The notes under the pieces are model-generated. The model worked only from the letters and a program-made list of their open reading frames with translations, was not told where the DNA came from and did no database searches. Positions 34,791 to 43,932 of a stretch of 64,000 nt of DNA are shown here, piece after piece (positions within the stretch are counted from its first letter, which is position 1; every line of letters starts with the position of its first letter). Both the position numbers and the translations under genes were made by a program. This DNA comes from DATEDA01 sp963754305 (lineage in GTDB: Bacteria > Pseudomonadota > Gammaproteobacteria > Burkholderiales > SG8-39). Where the stretch lies: the NCBI GenBank assembly GCA_963754305.1, contig CAVWFR010000048.1, positions 1-64,000 of the forward strand, in the 5' to 3' direction.

Positions 34791-36158
34791 TCATTTCGCG
34801 CTTGCGGCGCGGCGCTCGGGCACGATTCGCGAGCGCTCGGCCGTGGCCGTGAGCTCGCGCACGAAGTTGGGCAGTGCGAAGAGCCCGTGGTGGACGGCGC
34901 CGTTGTAGTACTTCAGGTCACCGACGCCGCGCTGCGCGATGCGCTTCTCGACCTCCACTGCGGACACGGTGAGCGGGTCGAGCGAGTCCGAGCACATCGC
35001 CATCGTGTACAGCGTGCCGTAGAGCGGGATGTAAACCGTAAACGGCCGCACGATCGGGAACACATTCGCGAGGCGCTCGGCGTGCACGCGGACCCGCTCC
35101 GGTTTCGACCACGGCGGGCCGATGTGCAGCGTCACCCCGCCGCCGGGCGCAAGCGCGCGGCGGCAGTCGCGGAAGAACGGCTCCTCGTAGAGCGCGGTCG
35201 CCGGGCCGATCGGATCGGGCAGATCGAGCACGATCAGGTCGAAGCGCTCGGCGGTGCCGGCGATGTACTTCATCCCGTCGTGGACGACCACCGTCAGCTT
35301 CGGGTGTTCGAAGACGCCCCGATGAATGGCGCCGAAGTGCGCCTTCGCGATGTCGATCACGTCGCCGTCGAGCTCCACCAGCGTCACGCGCTCGAGCGAG
35401 GGATGCTTGAGGAGCTCCTCTGCCGCACCGCCGTCGCCACCACCGATGATCAGCGCCGTCTTGGGCGCGGCGTGCGCGACCGCGGCCGGATGGATCATCG
35501 ATTCGTGATAGACGAACTCCTCCTTCTCCGAGGTCATGAAGCAGCCGTCGAGCCGAAGGAGCTTTCCGAACTGCGGCGTGTCGTGGATCTCGAGCGCCTG
35601 GAACCGCGTCTGTCGCGTGTCCAGCCGCTTCGACGAACGGATGAAGAAGCCGAAGTCGCCGTTGAGGCTCTCGTACAGGTGCTGCCGGTCGCGCGGCACC
35701 TCGTGTCGGACGCAGTCCTCCGGCTCGAACAGCGCTACGAGGTCGTCGACCACCGCACGCGCGCGGTCGCAGTTGTCGCGCGTGTAGTTGCAGACGTACA
35801 CGTCCAGCGTGACGCTCTTGAGCTCCGGCCACGTATGAACGGCAACGTGCGACTCGGCCAGCACCGCGCAGCCCGTGGTGCCGCCGCCGTCGAATTGATG
35901 GAACAGGTCGCCAATGATGGTGAGACCGGTTTTCTCGATCGCGTCGAGGCAGAACCGGCGGAGCGTTGCCGCGTCATTCAGGTACCGCACATCTCCCATG
36001 CAGCGGTACAGATTTGCAACGATGTGCAATCCGTCCAATTGGCATACATCCTCAAGTCGTCGTGAAACAACCCGAGATGCCGTGTTCCCCTGCAAGGGCA
36101 CGCGAGCATCTCCCCGACCGATGCCGCCGGGCATCCCGAGCGAGCGCCCTCGCGTCAT
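34791..36158 (-). CDS. speD-speE: Fused S-adenosylmethionine decarboxylase (SpeD) and spermidine synthase (SpeE)
   Basis: This 455-residue protein joins two consecutive steps of spermidine synthesis. The N-terminal part (about 40-165) is a class 1b AdoMet decarboxylase; the self-cleaving pyruvoyl Ser is Ser103 in LAESHVAVHTWPE, with the catalytic Cys expected in VYVCNYTRDNC. The C-terminal part (about 170-445) is spermidine synthase, with ALIIGGGDGGAAEELLKHPS, VELDGDVIDIAK and LDLPDPIGPA. The start is unsure: ATG 36158 leaves about 40 extra residues before LDGLHIVANLYRC; a TTG in that string is an alternative. Such fusions are known but uncommon. It follows nudC by 6 bases. Confidence 0.92.
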   Translation of the reverse strand: MTRGRSLGMPGGIGRGDARVPLQGNTASRVVSRRLEDVCQLDGLHIVANLYRCMGDVRYLNDAATLRRFCLDAIEKTGLTIIGDLFHQFDGGGTTGCAVLAESHVAVHTWPELKSVTLDVYVCNYTRDNCDRARAVVDDLVALFEPEDCVRHEVPRDRQHLYESLNGDFGFFIRSSKRLDTRQTRFQALEIHDTPQFGKLLRLDGCFMTSEKEEFVYHESMIHPAAVAHAAPKTALIIGGGDGGAAEELLKHPSLERVTLVELDGDVIDIAKAHFGAIHRGVFEHPKLTVVVHDGMKYIAGTAERFDLIVLDLPDPIGPATALYEEPFFRDCRRALAPGGGVTLHIGPPWSKPERVRVHAERLANVFPIVRPFTVYIPLYGTLYTMAMCSDSLDPLTVSAVEVEKRIAQRGVGDLKYYNGAVHHGLFALPNFVRELTATAERSRIVPERRAASAK

Positions 36159-36164
36159 CGCATT

Positions 36165-37055
36165 TCATTTCGCCATGTCCGCCACGACCGCATCGATCAG
36201 GCGCCGGGAAATGCTGATCGAGGCCGGAAGTTTGGGCAGGTCGTGAATCTTAAACCACTGAGCGGCCTCGATTTCAAGCGCATCGGCTTGAATTGCGCCA
36301 CTTTTCCAGTCCGCGACGAACGCGATCATCAGCGAATGCGGGAACGGCCAGGACTGGCTCGCGAAGTAGCGGACATTTGCAACGTGCACGCCGACCTCTT
36401 CAAGCACCTCCCGCTGCAGGCACTGCTCGAGCGTTTCGCCCGGCTCGACGAAACCGGCGAGCGCGCTGTACATCCCGGGCGGAAACCGCGGCGAGCGTGC
36501 GAGCAGGATCTCGTCGGGCAGGCGCCGGACGAGCGCCATGATCGCCGGTGCCACTCGCGGATAGGCGGTTAGGCCGCACACCGGGCATTCGCGCGACCGC
36601 TCGGTCGTCCGCGGCGCGGTCGGTGTCCCGCAGCGGCCGCAGAACTGGTGGGTGCGGTCCCATTCGAGGAGCTGCACCGCGCGCCCGGCGAGCGCGAAGT
36701 GCGCGTCCTCAAGCACGGTAAAAAGCGCCCGCAAGCCGTGCCAGGCGAACCCCTGCGGCGCCGGAGCGTCGTCGGCGACCTCCGCGGCCGAGCAGTGCGC
36801 TTCGCCGAGCCGCCCCAGGTAGAGCGTGCGCAGCGGTTCGAGCCCGATCACTCGCGGTGCCGCCGCGCGCGGCAACCGCGCCCAGGTCGGTCGTCCCGAT
36901 GCGCGCGGGTCGTCCAGCTTCCCGGCGGCCGGTTCCCCGGCTTCGACCAGGAGCCGATCGCCCCGGTACACGAACCAGAGTCCCTCGACGCCCTCGTCCG
37001 GCGCCCCGACCGCGGCGAGATACGCGGCGGGCGACGAGAACGGCATCTCCGTCAT
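36165..37055 (-). CDS. nudC: NADH pyrophosphatase (NudC)
   Basis: This 296-residue Nudix hydrolase cleaves NAD(H) and can remove NAD caps from RNA. The zinc site is visible as CGRCG and CPVCG near residues 140-160. The Nudix box GFVEPGETLEQCLQREVLEE with VGV follows near 198-220, and the NudC-specific SQSWPFPHSLM comes after. The N-terminal domain has GLEPLRTLYLGRLG. It overlaps the dehydrogenase end by four bases. The length is normal. Confidence 0.93.
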   Translation of the reverse strand: MTEMPFSSPAAYLAAVGAPDEGVEGLWFVYRGDRLLVEAGEPAAGKLDDPRASGRPTWARLPRAAAPRVIGLEPLRTLYLGRLGEAHCSAAEVADDAPAPQGFAWHGLRALFTVLEDAHFALAGRAVQLLEWDRTHQFCGRCGTPTAPRTTERSRECPVCGLTAYPRVAPAIMALVRRLPDEILLARSPRFPPGMYSALAGFVEPGETLEQCLQREVLEEVGVHVANVRYFASQSWPFPHSLMIAFVADWKSGAIQADALEIEAAQWFKIHDLPKLPASISISRRLIDAVVADMAK

Positions 37056-37930
37056 CCGGTGCGTCCCCGCCGCAGCCGCCGCAGCAGCGACGAGCTGTCC
37101 CAGCGGCCGCCGCCCATCTGCTGAATCTCTCCGTAGTAGCCCTCGATCGTCCGCGTGCCCGGAAGCGCGGCGCCGTTCTTCGCCGCTTCCTCGAGGCAGA
37201 TCCGCAGATCCTTGCGCATCCAGTCTACGGCGAAGCCGAAATCGAACTCGTCTTCGAGCATCGTCTTGCCGCGGTTTTCCATCTGCCAGGAGGTCGCCGC
37301 GCCTTTCGACACGACCTCGAGCGCACGGCGCATGTCGAGCCCCGCACGCAGACCGAAGTCGATCGCCTCGGCGAGGCCCTGCACGACACCGACGACGCAG
37401 ATCTGGTTGACCATCTTGGTGAGCTGGCCGGCACCGGAGGGGCCCATCAGCGTGACCGCCCTGGCGAAATGCGAGATTACCGGCTTCGCCCGCTCGAAGG
37501 CCGGCGCATCGCCGCCGACCATCACCGTGAGCGCGCCGTTCTCGGCGCCCGCCTGTCCGCCCGATACCGGCGCGTCGAGAAAATGGAAGCCGCGCTTGGT
37601 GGCCTCGGCCGCAAGCTCGCGCGCGACGCCGGCGGAAGCGGTCGTGTGGTCGACGTGGATGGCGTCCTTTGCGCTAGCGCCGAACGAGCCCGACGGCCCG
37701 AGGGCGATCTCGCGCAGGTCCGGATCGTCGCCCACGCACGAGAACACGATCTCGGCGCCCGTCGCCGCGGCGGCGGGCGAGTCGGCGAGGCGTCCGCCGT
37801 GCTTCGACACCCAGCTCGCGGCCTTGGCGCGGGTTCGGTTGTAGACGGTGACCTCGTGGCCCGCCTGCGCGAGATGCCCCGCCATGGGGAATCCCATTAC
37901 GCCAAGACCGATGAATGCGACTCTCGCCAT
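37052..37930 (-). CDS. Beta-hydroxyacid dehydrogenase (3-hydroxyisobutyrate / tartronate semialdehyde reductase family)
   Basis: This 292-residue NAD(P)-dependent enzyme has a Rossmann start VAFIGLGVMGFPMAGHLAQA, the substrate motif DAPVSGGQAGAENGALTVMV near 118-137 and the catalytic Lys in GQLTKMVNQ near 165. The extended C-terminal KDLRICLEEA is typical. It reduces or oxidises a small beta-hydroxyacid such as 3-hydroxyisobutyrate or glycerate. The exact substrate cannot be fixed from sequence. It is divergent from the transketolase gene and shares an overlap with nudC. Confidence 0.88.
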   Translation of the reverse strand: MARVAFIGLGVMGFPMAGHLAQAGHEVTVYNRTRAKAASWVSKHGGRLADSPAAAATGAEIVFSCVGDDPDLREIALGPSGSFGASAKDAIHVDHTTASAGVARELAAEATKRGFHFLDAPVSGGQAGAENGALTVMVGGDAPAFERAKPVISHFARAVTLMGPSGAGQLTKMVNQICVVGVVQGLAEAIDFGLRAGLDMRRALEVVSKGAATSWQMENRGKTMLEDEFDFGFAVDWMRKDLRICLEEAAKNGAALPGTRTIEGYYGEIQQMGGGRWDSSSLLRRLRRGRTG

Positions 37931-37998
37931 GTTCCTGCTCCGCCGAAGAAACGTCCGAAAAATTCACCGTCGACGCCGATCCGGCGACGGTCGCCGAT

Positions 37999-38004
37999 TA
38001 TAAT
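37999..38004 (+). promoter_or_regulatory. -10 element of the transketolase promoter
   Basis: A perfect TATAAT stands 28 bases before the ATG at 38033 in the divergent gap. I see no good -35 at 16-18 bases. This should drive the tkt-gap-pgk-pyk cluster. Confidence 0.6.
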
Positions 38005-38032
38005 TGCGGTTTCGCTCGCTACCCCCGTCCCG

Positions 38033-40066
38033 ATGAGCCGCTCCGCGACGAAGCCCGCCATGACGGAAAGCCTCGAGCGCGACATGGCGAATGCGATCCG
38101 CGCGCTCGCGATGGACGCGGTACAGGTGGCGAACTCCGGGCATCCCGGCATGCCGATGGGCATGGCGGAGATCGGGATCGCGCTGTGGCACCGGCACCTC
38201 CGCCACAACCCGGCGAATCCGCAGTGGGCCGACCGCGACCGGTTTGTGCTATCGAACGGCCACGGGTCGATGCTGCTGTACGCGCTCCTCCACCTGACCG
38301 GCTACGACCTTCCCCTCGCCGAGCTCAAGCGCTTTCGCCAGCTCGGCTCGATGACCCCTGGGCACCCGGAGCACGGGATTGCGCCCGGCGTGGAAACGAC
38401 CACCGGACCGCTCGGGCAGGGGCTCGCCAACGCCGTCGGCATGGCGCTTGCCGAGCGGCTCCTCGCGGCCGAGTTCAACCGCCCGGGTTACGACATCGTC
38501 GATCACTGCACGTATGCCTTCGTGGGCGACGGCTGCCTGATGGAGGGCATCTCGCACGAAGCGTGCTCGCTCGCCGGGACGCTGGGGCTGGGGAAGCTCA
38601 TGGTCCTCTACGACGACAACGGCATCTCGATCGACGGGCACGTCAAGCAGTGGTTCACCGATGACACGCCGAAGCGCTTCGAAGCCTACGGCTGGCACGT
38701 CGTGCCGGAGGTGGATGGACATGACGTCGAGGCGGTGGATGCCGCCATCCAGGCGGGGCAGCTGGAGCGGCGGCGTCCGAGCCTCATATGCTGCAAAACT
38801 GTGATCGCGAAGGGCGCTCCGACAAAGGCGAACACCCACGAAGCCCACGGCGCCCCGCTCGGCGCGCAGGAGATCGCGGCAACGCGCGCGGCGATCGGCT
38901 GGCAGCATCCGCCGTTCGAGGTGCCGCGGGCGGTGTACGATTCTTGGGACGGGCGCGTAAAGGGCGCGGCGCTCGAGGCGGCGTGGAACGACAAGTTCGC
39001 GCAGTACGAGCGGCGGCTGCCCGATCTCGCGCTTCAATTCCGGCGCCGCATGGCGGGCGAGCTGCCGGCGGGGTGGCCGGAGCACGTGCGCGCGCTCGTC
39101 GAGAAGACCAACGCGAAGGCGGAGACGGTCGCCACCCGCAAGGGCTCGCAAAACGCGCTCGAGGGGCTGGCACCGGTGCTGCCCGAGCTCTTTGGCGGAT
39201 CGGCGGACCTCACCGGCTCGAACCTGACGAACTGGTCGGGCTCCCGGCCCGCCATCGGCGGGGAGGGCGGCAACTATCTCTCCTTCGGGGTGCGCGAGTT
39301 CGGCATGTCGGCGATCGCGAACGGTATAGCGCTGCATGGCGGGCTCATTCCGTACGTCGGCACCTTCTTGACGTTCTCCGACTACTCCCGCAACGCGCTC
39401 CGCATGGCGGCGCTGATGAAGCTGCGCTCGATCTTCGTGTTCACGCACGACTCGATCGGGCTGGGCGAGGATGGCCCGACGCACCAGTCGATCGAGCACG
39501 CCGCGAGCCTGCGACTCATCCCGGGCATGGACGTGTGGCGCCCGAGCGACTCGGTCGAGTCGGTGCTCGCCTGGGCGGCGGCGATCGAGCGCAAGGACGG
39601 GCCGTCGTCGCTCCTCTTCAGCCGGCAGAACGTACAGTTCCAGACGCGCGATGCGGCCGCGATCGGGAACATCCCCCGCGGCGGCTACGTCATCGCCGGC
39701 GGGGTGGACCCCCGCGCAGTGATCATCGCGACCGGTTCGGAAGTGCCGCTTGCGCTCGGCGCGCGGGCCAAGCTCGCCGAAGAAGGCATCGCGGTGCGCG
39801 TCGTTTCGATGCCCTGCACCGCCGCGTTCGACCGGCAGGATGCCGCGTACCGTGGCGAAGTGTTGCCGCGCGGGGTGCCGCGCGTCGCAGTCGAGGCGGG
39901 CGTCACCGACTACTGGCGCAAGTACGTCGGCGCCGTCGACAGCGGGCACGCCGCGGTGGTCGGCATCGACCGGTTCGGCGAATCGGCGCCGGGGCCGGAG
40001 CTGTTCAAACATTTCGGGTTCACCGTCGAGAACGTCGTCGCGGCGGTGAAGCGTGTTCTGAGCTAA
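38033..40066 (+). CDS. tkt: Transketolase
   Basis: This 677-residue thiamine-diphosphate enzyme moves two-carbon units between sugar phosphates in the pentose phosphate pathway. Landmarks are NSGHPGMPMGMAEI near 28-41, the ThDP motif VGDGCLMEGISHEACSLAG ending at LYDDNGISIDG, the phosphate-binding THDSIGLGEDGPTHQSIEH near 470-488 and the terminal VEAGVTDYWRKYVG. Two ATGs are possible; 38033 is 28 bases from TATAAT, and the second ATG at 38060 opens MTESLERDMANAIRALA. The gap gene follows 19 bases after, so these genes form one unit. Confidence 0.96.
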   Translation: MSRSATKPAMTESLERDMANAIRALAMDAVQVANSGHPGMPMGMAEIGIALWHRHLRHNPANPQWADRDRFVLSNGHGSMLLYALLHLTGYDLPLAELKRFRQLGSMTPGHPEHGIAPGVETTTGPLGQGLANAVGMALAERLLAAEFNRPGYDIVDHCTYAFVGDGCLMEGISHEACSLAGTLGLGKLMVLYDDNGISIDGHVKQWFTDDTPKRFEAYGWHVVPEVDGHDVEAVDAAIQAGQLERRRPSLICCKTVIAKGAPTKANTHEAHGAPLGAQEIAATRAAIGWQHPPFEVPRAVYDSWDGRVKGAALEAAWNDKFAQYERRLPDLALQFRRRMAGELPAGWPEHVRALVEKTNAKAETVATRKGSQNALEGLAPVLPELFGGSADLTGSNLTNWSGSRPAIGGEGGNYLSFGVREFGMSAIANGIALHGGLIPYVGTFLTFSDYSRNALRMAALMKLRSIFVFTHDSIGLGEDGPTHQSIEHAASLRLIPGMDVWRPSDSVESVLAWAAAIERKDGPSSLLFSRQNVQFQTRDAAAIGNIPRGGYVIAGGVDPRAVIIATGSEVPLALGARAKLAEEGIAVRVVSMPCTAAFDRQDAAYRGEVLPRGVPRVAVEAGVTDYWRKYVGAVDSGHAAVVGIDRFGESAPGPELFKHFGFTVENVVAAVKRVLS

Positions 40067-40085
40067 ATACGGATTCGAGAGTGAT

Positions 40086-41123
40086 ATGACCATCAAAGTC
40101 GCGATCAACGGCTACGGCCGCATCGGGCGCAACATCCTGCGCGCTCACTACGACGGCGGGAAGCGCCACGACCTCGCGATCGTCGCGATCAACGATCTCG
40201 GCGATGCAGCCACCAACGCCCATCTCACGAAGTACGACACCGTCCACGGCCGCTTTCCCGGAACCGTGGCGGTCGAGGGTGAGCAGCTCGTCGTCAACGG
40301 CGATCGGATCCGTGTCTGTGCGCAGCGCGATCCGGCCGAGCTGCCGTGGAAGGAGCTCGGCGTCGACGTCGTCCTCGAGTGCACCGGGCTCTTCACCTCC
40401 AAGGCGAAGGCCTCGGCGCACCTCGCCGCCGGGGCGAAGCGGGTGATCATCTCGGCGCCGGGCGAGAAGGACGTCGACGCGACCGTGGTCTACGGCGTGA
40501 ACCACGACGTTCTCAAGCCCTCGCACACCGTCATCTCCAACGCCTCGTGCACGACCAACTGCCTCGCGCCGCTGGTGAAGGCGCTCAACGACCGCATCGG
40601 CGTCGTGAACGGCCTCATGACGACGATCCACTCGTACACGAACGACCAGGTGTTGACCGACGTCTATCACAAGGATCTGCGCCGGGCGCGCTCGGCGACG
40701 ATGTCGATGATCCCGACCAAGACCGGCGCCGCCTCCGCGGTCGGGCTCGTCCTGCCGGAGCTGAACGGCAAGCTCGACGGCTTCGCGATCCGCGTACCGA
40801 CGATCAACGTCTCGATCGTCGATCTCGCGTTCGTGGCGAAGCGCCCGACCACCGTCGGCGAGGTCAACGCGGCGGCGAAGCAGGCCGCCGAGACCGATCT
40901 CCAGGGCATCCTGGAATACAACACCGGCGAGCTGGTGTCGATCGACTTCAATCACAACCCTGCCTCGTCGATCTTCGATGCCACGCTGACGAAGGTCTCC
41001 GAGGGCACGCTGGTGAAGGTGTGCGCCTGGTATGACAACGAGTGGGGCTTCTCCAACCGCATGCTGGACACGACCGTCGCGTTCGTGACGGCCGCGACTG
41101 CGCCGGCCAACGCCCCCGCCTGA
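40086..41123 (+). CDS. gap: Glyceraldehyde-3-phosphate dehydrogenase
   Basis: This 345-residue enzyme oxidises glyceraldehyde 3-phosphate with NAD(P). It shows the NAD site VAINGYGRIGRNILRAHYDG and the active-site Cys155 in SNASCTTNCLAPL with the partner His in TTIHSYTNDQ. The end WYDNEWGFSNRMLDT is normal. Asp42-type selectivity lies in AINDLGD, where Asp after Asn favours NAD. It is second in the tkt-gap-pgk-pyk cluster. Confidence 0.96.
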   Translation: MTIKVAINGYGRIGRNILRAHYDGGKRHDLAIVAINDLGDAATNAHLTKYDTVHGRFPGTVAVEGEQLVVNGDRIRVCAQRDPAELPWKELGVDVVLECTGLFTSKAKASAHLAAGAKRVIISAPGEKDVDATVVYGVNHDVLKPSHTVISNASCTTNCLAPLVKALNDRIGVVNGLMTTIHSYTNDQVLTDVYHKDLRRARSATMSMIPTKTGAASAVGLVLPELNGKLDGFAIRVPTINVSIVDLAFVAKRPTTVGEVNAAAKQAAETDLQGILEYNTGELVSIDFNHNPASSIFDATLTKVSEGTLVKVCAWYDNEWGFSNRMLDTTVAFVTAATAPANAPA

Positions 41124-41161
41124 ACCGCGTACCGGCGGCGGCACCGGTGGCCATTCTCCGC

Positions 41162-42331
41162 ATGACCGACCTCGATCTCCGCGGCAAGCGGGTCTTCATC
41201 CGCGCCGATCTCAACGTGCCGCAGGACGACTCTGGCTCGATCACCGACGACACGCGTATCCGCGCGTCGGTGCCCGGCATCCGGCACGCGCTCGATGCGG
41301 GCGCGCGCGTGATGGTGACCTCCCACCTCGGCCGCCCGCAGGAGGGCGAGTTCAAGCCGGCCGACTCGCTCGCCCCGGTGGCGAAACGCCTGTCCGAGCT
41401 CCTCGGCGTACCGGTGCCGCTCGTCTCGGGCTGGGTCGACGCCGCGGACGTCGCGCCCGCCCCCGGCGCGGCCGTGATGCTGGAGAACTGCCGGCTGAAC
41501 AAGGGCGAAAAGCAGGACGACGAGTCGCTCGCGCGAAAGATGGCGGCCCTGTGCGACGTATACGTGAACGACGCGTTCGGCACGGCACACCGCGCGGAGG
41601 CGACCACGCACGGCCTCGCGCGATTCGCACCGGTGGCCTGCGCCGGCCCGCTGATGGCGCGCGAGATCGAGGCGCTGTCGACCGCGCTCGAGAATCCCGC
41701 GCGGCCGCTGGTAGCGGTCGTCGGCGGGTCGAAAGTGTCGACCAAGCTCACCATCCTCGCTGCGCTCGCCGACAAGGTCGACCAGCTCATCGTCGGCGGC
41801 GGAATCGCGAACACGTTCATCCTGGCGGCCGGGGGTCGGATCGGGAAGTCCCTCGCCGAACCCGAGCTCGCCGGCGAGGCGCGCGCGATCCTGCAGCGGA
41901 TGGAGGTGAAGGGCGGTTCGGTCCCGATCCCGATCGACGTCGCGTGCGCGAAGACGCTGTCGCCGACCGCGCGCGCCGAGCTGAAGGCCACCGCGGATGT
42001 CGCCGCCGACGATCTCATCCTCGACATCGGCCGGCAGTCGGCGCGAGCGCTCGAGCATTTCCTGAAGGCGGCGGGGACGATCGTCTGGAACGGTCCGGTC
42101 GGCGTCTTCGAGATCGACGCCTTTGGCGAGGGCACGCGCGCGGTCGCGAACGCGATCGCGGCGTCGCCGGCTTACTCGCTCGCGGGCGGGGGCGATACTC
42201 TCGCGGCGATCGCGAAGTACGGGGTCGCGGACCGCATCTCCTACATCTCCACCGGCGGCGGTGCCTTCCTCGAGTTTCTCGAGGGGAAGAAGCTGCCGGC
42301 GATCGCGATCCTCGAAGCGCGGGGCGCCTGA
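41162..42331 (+). CDS. pgk: Phosphoglycerate kinase
   Basis: This 389-residue monomeric kinase transfers phosphate between 1,3-bisphosphoglycerate and ADP. Signature strings are KRVFIRADLNVPQDDSGS near 9-26, MVTSHLGRPQEGEF near 55-68, VGGSKVSTKLTIL near 190-202, WNGPVGVFE near 310 and the ATP site SLAGGGDTLAAIAKYG near 340. The ATG at 41162 is preferred; a GTG at 41147 would add five residues. It starts 38 bases after gap. Confidence 0.96.
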   Translation: MTDLDLRGKRVFIRADLNVPQDDSGSITDDTRIRASVPGIRHALDAGARVMVTSHLGRPQEGEFKPADSLAPVAKRLSELLGVPVPLVSGWVDAADVAPAPGAAVMLENCRLNKGEKQDDESLARKMAALCDVYVNDAFGTAHRAEATTHGLARFAPVACAGPLMAREIEALSTALENPARPLVAVVGGSKVSTKLTILAALADKVDQLIVGGGIANTFILAAGGRIGKSLAEPELAGEARAILQRMEVKGGSVPIPIDVACAKTLSPTARAELKATADVAADDLILDIGRQSARALEHFLKAAGTIVWNGPVGVFEIDAFGEGTRAVANAIAASPAYSLAGGGDTLAAIAKYGVADRISYISTGGGAFLEFLEGKKLPAIAILEARGA

Positions 42332-42380
42332 CGGGGAATCGCGGCTTGCCGGATGCGCGCTGGATGGCGTAAGTTCACAC

Positions 42381-42423
42381 CTTCGAGCTCCCGGCCTCGA
42401 GATCCCGACTTCGAGTTCCGAGC
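42381..42423 (+). repeat. Three imperfect 13-15 bp tandem units before pyk
   Basis: CTTCGAGCTCCCGGC, CTCGAGATCCCGA and CTTCGAGTTCCGAGC follow each other in the 123-base gap between pgk and pyk. The pattern is short and imperfect; its role is unknown. Confidence 0.45.
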
Positions 42424-42454
42424 CTCACAATTCGAACAACTTCCGAGGAGCGTC

Positions 42455-43927
42455 ATGCTTCCGCGCATGCCACCGGGCAGCCACGAACGGCAGCGCAGCA
42501 CCAAGATCGTCGCCACGCTCGGTCCCGCCTCGAGCGAGCCCGAGGTCCTCGAGCGCATGATCCGCGCCGGCGTCGACGTCGTGCGCATGAACTTTTCGCA
42601 CGGCTCGGCCGAAGACCACGAACAGCGCGCCGAGCTGGTGCGCGAGCTGTGCCGCAAGACCGGCCGGACCGTCGGCATTATGGCGGACCTGCAGGGCCCC
42701 AAGATCCGCGTCGGCAAATTCAAAGACGGCCGCGTCACGCTCGCGTCGGGCGACCGCTTCATCCTCGATGCCGATTGCGACCTCGGCGACCAGACGCGCG
42801 CCGGGCTGGACTACAAGGAGCTGCCGCAGGACGTCAAGGCGGGCGACGTCCTGCTTCTCGACGACGGCAAGATCGTGTTCGAGGTCGATCGCGTCGCCGG
42901 GCGCGAGGTCCACTCGACCGTGCGGCACGGCGGCGTCCTGTCGAACAACAAGGGCATCAATCGGCTCGGCGGCGGACTCACCGCGCCCGCGCTCACCGCC
43001 AAGGACATGGAAGACATCCGCGTCGCGGCGAAGATCAACGCCGACTATCTCGCGGTGTCGTTTCCGAAGAGCGGGCGGGACATGTACATGGCGCGCGAGC
43101 TGATGCGCGCCGCCGGCGGCAAAGCGATGCTGATCGCGAAGATCGAGCGCGCCGAGGCGGTGAAGCGCGAGGCCTACGAGGACATCCTCGGCGCGTGCGA
43201 CGGGATCATGGTAGCCCGCGGTGATCTCGCGGTCGAGGTGGGCGACGCCGCGGTCCCCGCGCTGCAGAAGCGAATGATCCGGCTCGCGCGCGAGCACAAC
43301 CGCCTGACGATCACCGCGACGCAGATGATGGAGTCGATGATCGGGAGCCCGGTCCCGACGCGCGCCGAAGTGTCCGACGTCGCGAACGCGGTGCTCGACG
43401 GCACCGACGCGGTCATGCTGTCGGCCGAAACCGCCGCCGGCAAGTATCCGGTGGAGACGGTCGAAGCGATGAGCCGTATTTGCATCGAGGCCGAGAAGTC
43501 CACGCCGGTGACGCTGGACCGCGAGTTTCTCGACCGGGTCTTTACCCGCGTCGACCAATCGATCGCGATGGCGGCGCTATTTACCGCCTATCACCTCAAA
43601 GTGAAGGCGATCGCCGCGCTGACCGAGTCGGGCTCGACCGCGCTCTGGATGTCGCGCCTCAACTGCGGGGTGCCGATCTACGCCCTCACCTCGCAGACCG
43701 CGACGCGCTATCGGGTGAGCCTCTTCCGCGACACCTATCCGCTGACCGTCGCCTATCACGGTCACGACCGCGACGCGCTGTTGGAGGAAGCGGAGCGGGC
43801 GCTGGTCGAGAATGGGGTGGTACAGACGGGGGATCTCATCGTGGTCTCGTTCGGCGAGCCGATCGGCAAGGCCGGCGGGACCAACACGATGAAGATCGTC
43901 CGCGTCGGCGAGCACCGCCGACCCTAG
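42455..43927 (+). CDS. pyk: Pyruvate kinase
   Basis: This 490-residue enzyme converts phosphoenolpyruvate and ADP to pyruvate and ATP. Landmarks are STKIVATLGPASSEPEVLER near 15-34, RMNFSHGSAEDHEQR near 44-58, DLQGPKIRVG near 77, the catalytic Lys region MLIAKIERAEA near 228 and TATQMMESMIGSPVPTRAEV near 290. The ATG at 42455 has a GAGGAG site. It ends 5 bases before the GTG of an epimerase-like gene. In many Burkholderiales fba and purC follow pyk; here they do not. Confidence 0.96.
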   Translation: MLPRMPPGSHERQRSTKIVATLGPASSEPEVLERMIRAGVDVVRMNFSHGSAEDHEQRAELVRELCRKTGRTVGIMADLQGPKIRVGKFKDGRVTLASGDRFILDADCDLGDQTRAGLDYKELPQDVKAGDVLLLDDGKIVFEVDRVAGREVHSTVRHGGVLSNNKGINRLGGGLTAPALTAKDMEDIRVAAKINADYLAVSFPKSGRDMYMARELMRAAGGKAMLIAKIERAEAVKREAYEDILGACDGIMVARGDLAVEVGDAAVPALQKRMIRLAREHNRLTITATQMMESMIGSPVPTRAEVSDVANAVLDGTDAVMLSAETAAGKYPVETVEAMSRICIEAEKSTPVTLDREFLDRVFTRVDQSIAMAALFTAYHLKVKAIAALTESGSTALWMSRLNCGVPIYALTSQTATRYRVSLFRDTYPLTVAYHGHDRDALLEEAERALVENGVVQTGDLIVVSFGEPIGKAGGTNTMKIVRVGEHRRP

Positions 43928-43932
43928 CCGGC

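Noticed and set aside
36857..40066. 1069-residue open frame on the plus strand ending in transketolase
   Set aside because: The first 392 codons lie antisense to nudC and the dehydrogenase gene and have Arg/Ala/Pro-rich shadow composition; the true start is at 38033.
42381..42423. Short repeats before pyk as a possible CRISPR remnant
   Set aside because: The units are only 13-15 bases, imperfect and without spacers; there are no cas genes.
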